DNA of 16,265 nucleotides, taken from contig QLUB01000029.1 in the NCBI GenBank assembly GCA_018725205.1, positions 1 through 16,265 of the forward strand, read 5' to 3'. This document shows, in pieces, positions 1-7,296 of this stretch. The DNA comes from a candidate division NPL-UPA2 bacterium (lineage in GTDB: Bacteria > Bacillota > UBA994). The translations under genes were made by a program, and so were the position numbers. The stretch's first letter is position 1, and each line of letters opens with the position of its first letter. The notes under the pieces were generated by a model, which did not search any database, was not told the DNA's origin, and saw only the letters and a list, made by a program, of their open reading frames with translations.

Positions 1-100
1 AGCAAGTTGCTGTCCAAACGCCTGTGGAGAATACGTACTTTTCATGTCACTATTTTAGCATACTTTGACATATATTTAAACAACTAATTATTACTCTCCA
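1..100 (-). promoter_or_regulatory. AT-rich spacer after the decarboxylase gene; possible promoter or operator dyad
   Basis: This is the spacer downstream of the minus-strand oadB-like gene. I see no stem followed by a T run, so no intrinsic terminator for the operon is visible. A 6-bp inverted repeat, ATGTCA (44-49) and TGACAT (66-71), flanks a minus-strand TAAAAT (52-57) preceded by TGC, which resembles an extended -10 box. This could be the promoter or operator of a minus-strand gene lying left of the window. No convincing -35 hexamer is seen at 17 bp. The call is weak. Confidence 0.2.
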
Positions 101-1231
101 TTAGGAGCCTAATACTACTTTAATGATGGCAATAACCACAACACCCGCCACGATAGAGCAGAGCTGACCGGAGATATTGACCGCCATAGCCTGCATGAGC
201 AGGTAATTTTGCTTGTCTTCGGCTAAAGCCATTTTGGCCACGACCCGCCCTGCCATGGGGAAAGCAGAAATGCCCGCCGCGCCAATCATAGGGTTAATCT
301 TGTGCTTAAGGAAGAGGTTCATCATCTTAGCAATAAGTATGCCGCCCGCCGTGGCAAAAACCATGGCCACGAGGCCTAAAGTCATAACGCCCAAAGATGG
401 CACATTCAAGAAGTTTTCGGCGGTCATGGCGCCACCTATGGTGAGACCGAGCAGCAGCGTCACGACGTTGATTAGCTCGTTTTGCGCGCTCTGACTAAGG
501 CGATCGGTGACGCCGCACTCCCTAAGGAAATTGCCCAGCATTAAGAAGCCCACTAAGGGCACGGCCACCGGGGCTAGCGTTCCTGCCACGAGGACTACCA
601 GTAACGGAAAGACCAAGCGTGCTGTACGCGATGCCTCGGGCCCTTCCACATAGGTCATGCGCATCTGGCGCTCTTCCCTTGTGGTCAGCGCTTTAATAAT
701 AGGCGGCATAATCAGGGGAGTTAGAGCCATGTACGAATAGGCCGCCAAAGCTAATGCGGGCAGAATTTCACGCGCATACAGCGACGCCACATAAAGCGTG
801 GTGGGGCCGTCGGCTGTGCCTAAAATGCCAATGGCGGTCGCTTGCGCAATCGGGAAGCCAAGCAAGGTGGCGACAATAATCGTTAAGAAAATGCCGGTCT
901 GCGCGGCTGCCCCAATCAACATTACCTCGGGGCGGCGCAGAAGCGGGCCAAAGTCGCACATAGCTCCTACACCCACGAAAATAAGGATGGGAAACAACCC
1001 TGTTAACACCCCAGCCTCGAGCAACAGTGTCAGCGGACCTCCCTCACCTACGGCTCCCGAGAACGGAATATTTGCCATAATTGCGCCAAAACCTATCGGT
1101 ACGAGCAAAAGAGGCTCATAGCTTTTCGCCACGGCTAGGTAAATTAGGACCAGACCTAAGATCCACATCACCAGATGTTGCCACGTGATCCCGCCTATGC
1201 CTGCAAACAAGCCCTGTAATATTTCCGCCAA
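101..1231 (-). CDS. oadB: Na+-translocating decarboxylase beta subunit (OadB/GcdB/MmdB family)
   Basis: This is the integral membrane subunit of biotin-dependent Na+-pumping decarboxylases. It decarboxylates carboxybiotin and couples this to Na+ export. It has 376 residues, like the shorter GcdB/MmdB-type proteins (Klebsiella OadB is 433). About nine to eleven hydrophobic segments span the chain. Key family motifs are present: TADGPT with D141 (counterpart of OadB D203), Y167 (Y229), and the NPMIGAAGISAFPMAGR block with N313, G317, S322 and R329, which match OadB N373, G377, S382 and R389 at a constant offset of 60. Its native substrate (oxaloacetate, glutaconyl-CoA or methylmalonyl-CoA) cannot be read from this subunit. 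No alpha, gamma or biotin-carrier gene is in the window. The start is TTG at 1229-1231. The AGGAG just upstream is only 1 nt away, and no ATG or GTG lies between the TTG and the upstream in-frame stop, so the start is uncertain. It follows dapF by 62 bp. Confidence 0.9.
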   Translation of the reverse strand: MAEILQGLFAGIGGITWQHLVMWILGLVLIYLAVAKSYEPLLLVPIGFGAIMANIPFSGAVGEGGPLTLLLEAGVLTGLFPILIFVGVGAMCDFGPLLRRPEVMLIGAAAQTGIFLTIIVATLLGFPIAQATAIGILGTADGPTTLYVASLYAREILPALALAAYSYMALTPLIMPPIIKALTTREERQMRMTYVEGPEASRTARLVFPLLVVLVAGTLAPVAVPLVGFLMLGNFLRECGVTDRLSQSAQNELINVVTLLLGLTIGGAMTAENFLNVPSLGVMTLGLVAMVFATAGGILIAKMMNLFLKHKINPMIGAAGISAFPMAGRVVAKMALAEDKQNYLLMQAMAVNISGQLCSIVAGVVVIAIIKVVLGS

Positions 1232-1263
1232 ACTCCTGCACGCGCCTTTCCTATATCAAATAG

Positions 1264-1284
1264 ACTACTTGACCTGCAAGTAGT
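1264..1284 (-). other. Perfect 8-bp hairpin between dapF and the decarboxylase gene
   Basis: In the RNA sense the sequence is ACTACTTG, a 5-nt loop (caggt), then CAAGTAGT. The stem is perfect but AT-rich and is followed by ctatttgat rather than a U run, so it is at best a weak terminator. It may instead be a processing or stability element that separates expression of the decarboxylase gene from the pur-dapF messenger. Confidence 0.4.
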
Positions 1285-1293
1285 ACTGCTGCC

Positions 1294-2133
1294 CTAAGTA
1301 TATATTTGACCGGTAAACGCCACCACGGCGGGACCCGTCATAAAGACGTGGCCGGATTCTTCTGCCCATTCCATGCAGAGCTCACCCCCGGGCAAAGCTA
1401 CGGTTAGACGACGGTCAGAGCGGCCTGTGAGGTGTGCCGCCACTGCCACCGCGGCAGCCCCCGTGCCGCAGGCAAGCGTCGCGCCCGCACCGCGCTCCCA
1501 CACCTTGACCTTTAGGTAGGCTCGGCTATGTACTTCGACAAAGTCTGCATTGATGCCTTGTGGGAATAGAGGATGTTTTTCGATTGCTTGCCCGGCGGAG
1601 ACAAAATCTATAGCAGCAAGATCGGGGACAAATACAACTACATGCGGCACACCGCTATTGACTAACACCCCGCGAAAATCGCCATGGGGGGTGGACAATG
1701 CCAAGTCGACCACCGGGCCATCGCCTGCGACCAAAGCGGGGATGACAGCAGGGGCGAGTAAAGGCGCACCCATATTGACCTTAATCAACTGCTCACCACT
1801 CGCGAGCGACTCAATTTCGGCGTCATAGATACCTGCGGGCGCCTCTATCCGGACTAGTGTGCCTTCCACGCGTCCTTTAAGCTGCATAAATCGCGCCACG
1901 CAGCGCAATGCGTTGCCGCAGGACTCGGCCTCGCTGCCGTCAGAGTTAATGATTTGCATACGGCAATCAGCGTTTTGCGAGGGATGCACTAACACCAATC
2001 CGTCCGCGCCCACACCGAAGTGGCGGTGACAAATCGCCTGCGCTAGCGCCTTAGGGTCGGCGATGCACTCCCCGCCAAACATATCGACAACGATAAAGTC
2101 GTTTCCTAGACCGTGCATCTTAGTAAATTGCAT
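1294..2133 (-). CDS. dapF: Diaminopimelate epimerase
   Basis: DapF converts LL-diaminopimelate to meso-diaminopimelate in the cytoplasm, the last step before lysine and a source of the peptidoglycan cross-link residue. It is a PLP-independent two-cysteine racemase. The protein has 279 residues, normal for the family. It opens with MQFTKMHGLGNDF. The first catalytic cysteine is C72 in SDGSEAESCGNALR and the second is C222 in GAGATLACGTGAAA (C73 and C217 in Haemophilus). The reading frame stays open for 26 more codons upstream (to 2211), but those codons come from 7-bp repeats. AGGAGGG, 4 nt before the ATG at 2131-2133, decides the shorter start. The gene begins 16 bp after the purK stop, so it probably shares the purine transcript although its pathway is unrelated. 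Codon and base composition look like the neighbours. Confidence 0.96.
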   Translation of the reverse strand: MQFTKMHGLGNDFIVVDMFGGECIADPKALAQAICHRHFGVGADGLVLVHPSQNADCRMQIINSDGSEAESCGNALRCVARFMQLKGRVEGTLVRIEAPAGIYDAEIESLASGEQLIKVNMGAPLLAPAVIPALVAGDGPVVDLALSTPHGDFRGVLVNSGVPHVVVFVPDLAAIDFVSAGQAIEKHPLFPQGINADFVEVHSRAYLKVKVWERGAGATLACGTGAAAVAVAAHLTGRSDRRLTVALPGGELCMEWAEESGHVFMTGPAVVAFTGQIYT

Positions 2134-2145
2134 AGAGCCCTCCTC

Positions 2146-2159
2146 GTGCTTAGTGCTCA
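2146..2159 (+). repeat. Two GTGCTNA heptads at the purK-dapF junction
   Basis: Two adjacent 7-bp units, gtgctta and gtgctca, are read on the plus strand and followed by a degenerate gtagatt. They cover the purK stop codon. The same GTGCTNN heptad makes up the longer array upstream of purB, where it is read on the minus strand. Confidence 0.5.
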
Positions 2160-3343
2160 GTAGATTCCGGTTGACGGTTGACGGTTGACGGTTGACAGTT
2201 GACGGCGGCAAGCCTACCCTTACTCATCCCCAACATGTCCTCCACCCACGCCACGGTATCGTCCGGCACGTCACTCCTCACAAGGAGATGCCCCATTTTG
2301 CGGCGAGGCACGGGTGCACCGCTTTTACCGTAGAGGTGGACCTTGACGTGGGGGGGCAGTGTGGCCAGGCGGGGCATGAGGGGTGCTATATGCTCACCTA
2401 GGATATTAACCATTATGGCGGGATAAAGCAATGTAGTAGGCCCAAGCGGGAGACCGCACACGGCGCGCACAAACTGCTCAAACTGCGAGGTGTAGCAGGC
2501 CCCAAGCGTGAAGTGACCGGAGTTATGCGGGCGCGGCGCCAATTCGTTAACGATAATGCCTCCCTCTGTAACGAACATCTCTACCGCCAGCAACCCAACG
2601 GCACCAAGGGACTCGGCGATGCGCATGCCCAGCTGTGTGGCTTGCTCTAGGAGTTCTGCGCTGAGGCGCGCCGGAACCACAGTAGTATGGAGGATGTTTC
2701 CGCGGTGCACGTTTTCGCCCACGGGGAAGGCTGCAGTTTCTCCGTCGGCACGACGCGCGACCACAACAGAAACTTCGCCCGTTAGCGCCAAGAATTTCTC
2801 TAATACAGCCGGTCCGCTCAAGGTTACATCTGCCAAGTCCGCTAGGGATTTGAGCACCGCTTGGCCTTTACCGTCATAGCCGCCGGTGGCTGACTTAAGC
2901 ACCACGGGATACCCCAGTTCTGCAGCCGCCTGTGCAAGTTCTGCGCTACTCCCGACTACGCGGTAGGGCACCACGGGGAAGCCACTTTGCAGTAGATGCG
3001 CCTTTTCTTTGATGCGGTTTTGGGTAATCTCGAGCAGGCGACTGCCCTGCGGCACATGAAACTCCTGCTCTAGTTCTGCCACGACCACTGCGTTGATGTT
3101 CTCAAACTCGTAGACCAAGACGTCACTCTGCAGGGCAAGCTCGCGCGCTGCGCTATAATCGTCAAACGAGCCTACAATTTGCAGGTCGCAGACCTGACCA
3201 CAAGGCGAGTTAGGCTGTGGGTCGAGGCACACGACGCGGTAACCCATTTGTTTGGCGGCCATGGCCGTCATTCGCCCGAGCTGCCCTCCGCCCAAAATGC
3301 CAATTGTCTCGCCGGGGAGTACGGTGCGCAAATTCTTGTTCAT
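2150..3343 (-). CDS. purK: N5-carboxyaminoimidazole ribonucleotide synthase (AIR carboxylase ATPase subunit)
   Basis: PurK uses ATP and bicarbonate to turn aminoimidazole ribonucleotide into N5-CAIR, the substrate of PurE. It is a cytoplasmic ATP-grasp enzyme. The nucleotide-fold start ILGGGQLGRM is at residues 16-25, the ATP-grasp glycine loop KSATGGYDGKGQ at 150-161, and NELAPRPHNSGH (266-277) is a family hallmark. The chain is 397 residues. Conserved sequence appears to end near residue 374, and the last 20 or so (including QPSTVNRQP) are encoded by the 7-bp DNA repeat. This low-complexity tail is probably functionally neutral. The ATG overlaps the purE stop in an ATGA, so translation is likely coupled. 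The pair with a class I PurE next door supports the two-step bacterial route. A run of seven C on the coding strand lies at 2350-2356. Confidence 0.96.
   Translation of the reverse strand: MNKNLRTVLPGETIGILGGGQLGRMTAMAAKQMGYRVVCLDPQPNSPCGQVCDLQIVGSFDDYSAARELALQSDVLVYEFENINAVVVAELEQEFHVPQGSRLLEITQNRIKEKAHLLQSGFPVVPYRVVGSSAELAQAAAELGYPVVLKSATGGYDGKGQAVLKSLADLADVTLSGPAVLEKFLALTGEVSVVVARRADGETAAFPVGENVHRGNILHTTVVPARLSAELLEQATQLGMRIAESLGAVGLLAVEMFVTEGGIIVNELAPRPHNSGHFTLGACYTSQFEQFVRAVCGLPLGPTTLLYPAIMVNILGEHIAPLMPRLATLPPHVKVHLYGKSGAPVPRRKMGHLLVRSDVPDDTVAWVEDMLGMSKGRLAAVNCQPSTVNRQPESTEH
2169..2203 (+). repeat. Heptad tandem repeat (GGTTGAC)4 plus one variant unit
   Basis: Five contiguous 7-bp units are present: four perfect ggttgac and a fifth, agttgac, with one substitution. 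The array lies inside the last codons of purK, encoding about residues 381-391, and just upstream of the dapF ribosome site. Because 7 is not a multiple of 3, every frame reads through it with a 7-residue period, which explains both the odd PurK tail and the spurious N-terminal extension of the dapF reading frame. Confidence 0.9.
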
Positions 3344-3840
3344 GGCAATAGCTCTAAATGTGCGCCTAAGACCTGTTCACGGGAAGCAGCGCGCCGTACC
3401 GCCAGCTTTTCCCGCAGGGCTTCCTCTGCCAGAGCTAGTATCTGGCACGCTAGGAGCGCCGCGTTTTTTGCGCCCGCCGTCCCCACGGCGACTGTGGCGA
3501 CCGGCACTCCCGCCGGCATCTGCACAATAGAAAGCAGCGAGTCGAGTCCCCGCAAATGCTCTGTCGGGATAGGCACGCCGATGACCGGCAGCAAAGTGTG
3601 GCTCGCGACCATGCCGGGGAGGTGCGCCGCACCGCCGGCACCCGCAATAATAACTTTGATGCCTGTGTCGGCGGCCGATTTGCTAAACTCGGCCATCAGC
3701 TCCGGTGTGCGGTGGGCGGAGACTACTTTAGCGACGTAAGGCACCTCTAGCTCCCGCAAGATGCGGCAAGCCTCCTGCATAACCGGCCAATCCGAAGTAC
3801 TGCCCATAATTACCGCAACACGCGCTTCCAAAGTCGTCAT
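3340..3840 (-). CDS. purE: N5-carboxyaminoimidazole ribonucleotide mutase, class I
   Basis: PurE moves the carboxylate of N5-CAIR to carbon 4, giving CAIR. The 166-residue protein has the class I pattern: MGSTSDWPVM (12-21), SAHRTPE with H43, the substrate loop AGAGGAAHLPGM (66-77), and SLLSIVQMPAGVPVATVAVG (101-120). The C-terminal 25 residues are charged and extend a little beyond the compact core. The ATG overlaps the purD stop (ATGA, 4 nt) and the stop overlaps purK in the same way, so purD-purE-purK form a coupled block. AAAGGA lies just before the ATG. In Bacillus subtilis purE heads the operon, whereas here it is eleventh. Confidence 0.97.
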   Translation of the reverse strand: MTTLEARVAVIMGSTSDWPVMQEACRILRELEVPYVAKVVSAHRTPELMAEFSKSAADTGIKVIIAGAGGAAHLPGMVASHTLLPVIGVPIPTEHLRGLDSLLSIVQMPAGVPVATVAVGTAGAKNAALLACQILALAEEALREKLAVRRAASREQVLGAHLELLP

Positions 3841-5084
3841 CCGTCCTTTCGCCTGCCAATATCTCGCCGATAGTGCATACCGGGGAAACTGATAAGTTTA
3901 AGTCCATTGTAGGCTTTATCGAGCGCTAGTGCCAGTGCATCGCCTCTGCCGACAACATTAAGAATGCGCCCGCCGTTAGTAACAAGTCGCCCGGCGCTTA
4001 CGGCTGTGCCCGCGTGAAACACCAAGCTGCCTGTGGCTTCCGCCGCCGCGATGCCCGCAATTGGCAGGCCGCGCGAAGGAGCCTCGGGGTACTCCCCCCC
4101 ACACGCCACCACCAGCGCCACATGCGCCTGGCTCCACTCTAGGGGGTCAGGCGGCAGTTCGCCTCGCGCCGCGCCATGGAGATAGGGCAAGATGTCGCTC
4201 GCGAGTTTAGCCATAAGGACCTGGCACTCGGGGTCGCCAAAACGGGAGTTAAATTCTAATAGCTTAACCCCGCTTGCTGTCACCATTAGACCGAGAAAAA
4301 TCACGCCGCGATAGTCCACGTCTTCGACCTTAAGTCCCGCAAGCGTGCGCAAAGCCATAGTCTCGCTTTCAGCCTGCAGTTCTGTGCTCCAGTAGGCTAC
4401 CGGGCTGTAAGCGCCCATGCCGCCGGTGTTCGGTCCGGCATCGCCGTCATAGAGCTGCTTGTGGTCCTCTGTCGCTGGTAACACGTGGCAGCGCTGCCCG
4501 TCGGTCAGCACAAATACGGACGCCTCGCGCCCCACAAGATACGCTTCGACAATAACTTGCCCCTCCACAGGCATGTGGTCGGGCGCAGCGAGGGCCTCCG
4601 CGCGTGTCTTGGCTATAACGACGCCCTTACCCCCTGCCAACCCGTCGGCCTTAACTACTATGGGCAGCGGCGCAATCGCCAAGTAAGAGCGAGCTTCCGC
4701 CGCCGTGGCAAAACACCTGTACTCTGCAGTGGGCAAGCCGTACTTCTGCATAAAGGCTTTGGCGTAGGCTTTGCTCCATTCCAGTTTCGCGCCCTGCCTG
4801 CCGGGACCAAACACGGCGCAAGCGGGACAACCTTCTCTTACAGCATCAGTTACTCCCGCCGCCAGCGGAGCTTCGCCCCCGACAACCAATAAGTCGATTT
4901 GCAGCCGCCGCGTAAGTTCTGTAACGGCAGCGAGGTCTAAGATATCGCACTCGACATTTTCGCCAAAGAGCGCTGTGCCCGGATTCCCCGGAGCGGTGTA
5001 CAGCGCGGTGAGTAAAGGACTTGCGGCTATTTTCCAGGCTAAAGCGTGTTCACGGGCACCGCTACCCAAGAGCAATACGCGCAC
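3837..5084 (-). CDS. purD: Phosphoribosylamine-glycine ligase (GAR synthetase)
   Basis: PurD joins glycine to 5-phosphoribosylamine with ATP, the second step of the pathway. It is a 415-residue cytoplasmic ATP-grasp enzyme. Visible motifs are GSGAREHAL (7-15), KADGLAGGKGV (145-155), HKQLYDGDAGPNTGGMGAYS (208-227) and LLEFNSRFGDPE (275-286). The segment after the glycine loop (about 161-178) looks some ten residues shorter than in E. coli-type enzymes, but no catalytic block is lost. The start is GTG (5082-5084), chosen because the chain begins directly with MRVLLLG and AAGGGGGG lies 6 nt upstream. It begins 16 bp after the purH stop. A run of seven G in the coding sense lies at 4094-4100. Confidence 0.97.
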   Translation of the reverse strand: MRVLLLGSGAREHALAWKIAASPLLTALYTAPGNPGTALFGENVECDILDLAAVTELTRRLQIDLLVVGGEAPLAAGVTDAVREGCPACAVFGPGRQGAKLEWSKAYAKAFMQKYGLPTAEYRCFATAAEARSYLAIAPLPIVVKADGLAGGKGVVIAKTRAEALAAPDHMPVEGQVIVEAYLVGREASVFVLTDGQRCHVLPATEDHKQLYDGDAGPNTGGMGAYSPVAYWSTELQAESETMALRTLAGLKVEDVDYRGVIFLGLMVTASGVKLLEFNSRFGDPECQVLMAKLASDILPYLHGAARGELPPDPLEWSQAHVALVVACGGEYPEAPSRGLPIAGIAAAEATGSLVFHAGTAVSAGRLVTNGGRILNVVGRGDALALALDKAYNGLKLISFPGMHYRRDIGRRKDG

Positions 5085-5100
5085 AATCAGCCCCCCTTAA

Positions 5101-6639
5101 CTAATGGCGAAAGTGCCTTTCGCCTGTGTAGACCATGGCTATTTTTGCCCGCTCGGCTACGGAGAGCGAATCGCTGTCCCTAATCGAGCCGCCGGGCTGA
5201 ATCACCGCCGCCACACCCGCCGCTGCACATTGCTCCAACACATCTGGCATCGGAAAAAACGCGTCCGAGGCGAGCACCGCACCGCGCGCCCGCTCCCCTG
5301 CGCGCTGTATGGCTTGCAGGGCAGCGTCTATGCGGTTGGTTTGCCCGCCGCTAATACCCACGGTGGCGCCGTCCTTGACCACCACAATGGCATTAGAGCT
5401 GACGTGCCGTACTACTCGCCATGCCAGTTTCAAGTCATCAAGTGCACTGTCAGTCGGCATGACGGAAGTGACGACGCGCCAGTTACGCATAGAGCCGATT
5501 GAATCTTGTGTCTGCACGAGGTAGCCACCGTCAATGCGACGCATATCCCAATCAGGCAGTCTTCCGTCATGTCGCTCTAGACTCACCTCAAGTAGCCGCA
5601 GGTTTTTCTTCTTGCTGAGGAAATCTGCCGCCGCTTGCGAAAACTTTGGCGCAACTACTACTTCGAGAAACGTCTCGCCGAGCAAGCTGGCAGTCTCTAA
5701 GTCAACCTCGCGGTTGAGCGCGACAATACCGCCGAAAATGGACATCTCATCTGAGGCGTAGGCCTTAGCGTAAGCGGCAGAGAGAGAATCGCCTACGGCT
5801 ACCCCGCAGGGATTAGTGTGCTTAATGGCTACAGCCGCGGGTTGCGAAAACTCGCTAAGCACCTGAAGGGCGGCACTTACGTCGTTAATATTGCAGTAAG
5901 ACAATTCTTTCCCCTGCAGCTGCCGCATACCAGCTAACCCCACCTTGGCGCAAGGCTGAAGATAGTGTGCACCTTGTTGGTGGGGGTTTTCGCCGTAACG
6001 GAGCTGAGCCGCGAGTTTCATGGGTAGAGCCATTTCTGCGGGGAAACCGGGCAATCCATAGGCCTGGTGGAAGTACAAACTAATCGTACCGTCATAATGA
6101 GCGGTATGAAAGAAAGCCTCTACAGCCAAGCGCGAGCGCAGAGCCGCGCCTACTTCGCCCTGCGTGCGCAACTCGTCCAAAACCGGCTCGTATTGCTTAG
6201 GGTTAGTCACTGTAGTCACAAAGGCGTGGTTTTTGGCAGACGCGCGAATCAGCGTGGGCCCACCGATATCGATGTTCTCAACTGCTTCCTCTAGGGTGTG
6301 TTGCCGCGCTATCGTCGCCGCAAACGGGTAAAGATTGACACAAACTAGGTCAATAGGGAGAACACCTAGACTAGCCGCCTGTATCGCATCTAGAGCACAG
6401 TCGCGGCGGAGGAGAATGCCGCCGTGAATGGCAGGATGCAGGGTTTTTACTCGTCCGTCCATGATTTCGGGAAAGCCTGTCACCTGTTCTACGCCAGTCA
6501 CCAGAACCCCTGCTTGGCGCAAATGCTCTGCCGTGCCGCCGCTTGAGATAATTGTAAACCCTAAATCAACAAGACCGCGCGCAAACGGCACTAGGTCCGT
6601 CTTGTCCCATACGCTAAGCAGTGCTCGTTTAGCCTGCAT
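5101..6639 (-). CDS. purH: Bifunctional AICAR formyltransferase / IMP cyclohydrolase
   Basis: PurH carries out the last two steps to IMP: formylation of AICAR with 10-formyltetrahydrofolate, then ring closure. The 512-residue length is normal. The N-terminal cyclohydrolase domain of MGS-like fold has SSGGTAEHL (32-40), VTGFPEIMDGRVKTLHPAIH (53-72), NLYPF (102-106) and DIGGPTLIRASAKNH (124-138). The transformylase domain has LRYGENPHQ (213-221), KELSYCNINDVSAAL (244-258), the catalytic K273-H274 in IKHTNPCGV, and ends in the usual GERHFRH. The ATG at 6637-6639 follows AGGTGGGGGG. It lies 12 bp after purN and 16 bp before purD. Confidence 0.98.
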   Translation of the reverse strand: MQAKRALLSVWDKTDLVPFARGLVDLGFTIISSGGTAEHLRQAGVLVTGVEQVTGFPEIMDGRVKTLHPAIHGGILLRRDCALDAIQAASLGVLPIDLVCVNLYPFAATIARQHTLEEAVENIDIGGPTLIRASAKNHAFVTTVTNPKQYEPVLDELRTQGEVGAALRSRLAVEAFFHTAHYDGTISLYFHQAYGLPGFPAEMALPMKLAAQLRYGENPHQQGAHYLQPCAKVGLAGMRQLQGKELSYCNINDVSAALQVLSEFSQPAAVAIKHTNPCGVAVGDSLSAAYAKAYASDEMSIFGGIVALNREVDLETASLLGETFLEVVVAPKFSQAAADFLSKKKNLRLLEVSLERHDGRLPDWDMRRIDGGYLVQTQDSIGSMRNWRVVTSVMPTDSALDDLKLAWRVVRHVSSNAIVVVKDGATVGISGGQTNRIDAALQAIQRAGERARGAVLASDAFFPMPDVLEQCAAAGVAAVIQPGGSIRDSDSLSVAERAKIAMVYTGERHFRH

Positions 6640-6651
6640 TGACCCCCCACC

Positions 6652-7296
6652 TCACTTAAGAATTGTTACCCTGCGCCCTACTTGACAGAGCCTGCCCTCG
6701 GCGTAAAGCTGAATGGCTGTGGGGTAGAGCCGCCTTTCGAGTTCGCTTACCCTTGCCGCGAGCGTTTCACACGTGTCTGCGTCTTCTACCTCTACTGCCG
6801 CCTGCAAGATGATCGGTCCGCCGTCGACTTGTGCTTCTACAAAATGGACTGTGGCACCGGTAACTTTACAGCCGTGCTCTAAAACTGCTTTGTGCACGTG
6901 TTGGCCATAGAAGCCTCGCCCGCCAAACGCCGGGAGCAAACTCGGATGGATGTTCATTATCCGTCCGTGAAACGCGCCTAGCGTGACATCGCCTACCTCA
7001 ACCATGTACCCCGCTAGAACAATCAAGTCAGGGCTAACTTCCCGCAGTGTTCTGGCTAGTGCCGCATCATGCTCCCCCGCAGGCACAAAGTCGCGCGGCC
7101 TAAGTACGTATGTGGCAATATCCCGGCGACGCGCGCGTTGAAGGGCGTAGGCGTCACGCCGTGAGCTGACGACCGCTACAATCTCCGCCTGCAACTTGCC
7201 GGCGTCTATCGCGTTAAGCAACCCCTGCAGCGTTGTCCCGCTGCCGGAAACTAAGACAGCTAAGCGCAGGGGTAGCGCCGAGGTCTCCCTAGACAA
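6652..7296 (-). CDS. purN: Phosphoribosylglycinamide formyltransferase (folate dependent)
   Basis: PurN transfers a formyl group from 10-formyltetrahydrofolate to GAR. The Rossmann-like start LAVLVSGSGTTLQ and the NIHPSLLPAF block are present. The catalytic triad is N115, H117 and D158, numbered from the chosen start (E. coli N106, H108, D144). The GGRGFYGQHVHKAVLEHG stretch resembles the clostridial branch rather than the E. coli type. I place the start at TTG 7294-7296 because GGAGG (7306-7310) is 9 nt away. A GTG at 7303-7305 would give three more residues but touches the Shine-Dalgarno directly. The gene overlaps purM by 8 nt and precedes purH by 12 bp. No purT-type alternative is in the window. 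Confidence 0.95.
   Translation of the reverse strand: MSRETSALPLRLAVLVSGSGTTLQGLLNAIDAGKLQAEIVAVVSSRRDAYALQRARRRDIATYVLRPRDFVPAGEHDAALARTLREVSPDLIVLAGYMVEVGDVTLGAFHGRIMNIHPSLLPAFGGRGFYGQHVHKAVLEHGCKVTGATVHFVEAQVDGGPIILQAAVEVEDADTCETLAARVSELERRLYPTAIQLYAEGRLCQVGRRVTILK

Noticed and set aside
100..113. Palindrome ATTAGG-ag-CCTAAT over the oadB-like stop codon as a terminator
   Set aside because: As RNA only about 4-5 bp could pair with a tiny loop, and no T run follows.
2134..2211. N-terminal extension of dapF by 26 codons
   Set aside because: The extra codons translate the 7-bp repeats and the purK tail; the good AGGAGGG lies before the internal ATG at 2131-2133, where family homology begins.
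3179..3739. 186-codon plus-strand open frame across purE and purK
   Set aside because: It lies opposite two well-supported genes, has a composition expected of an antisense frame, and shows no domain.
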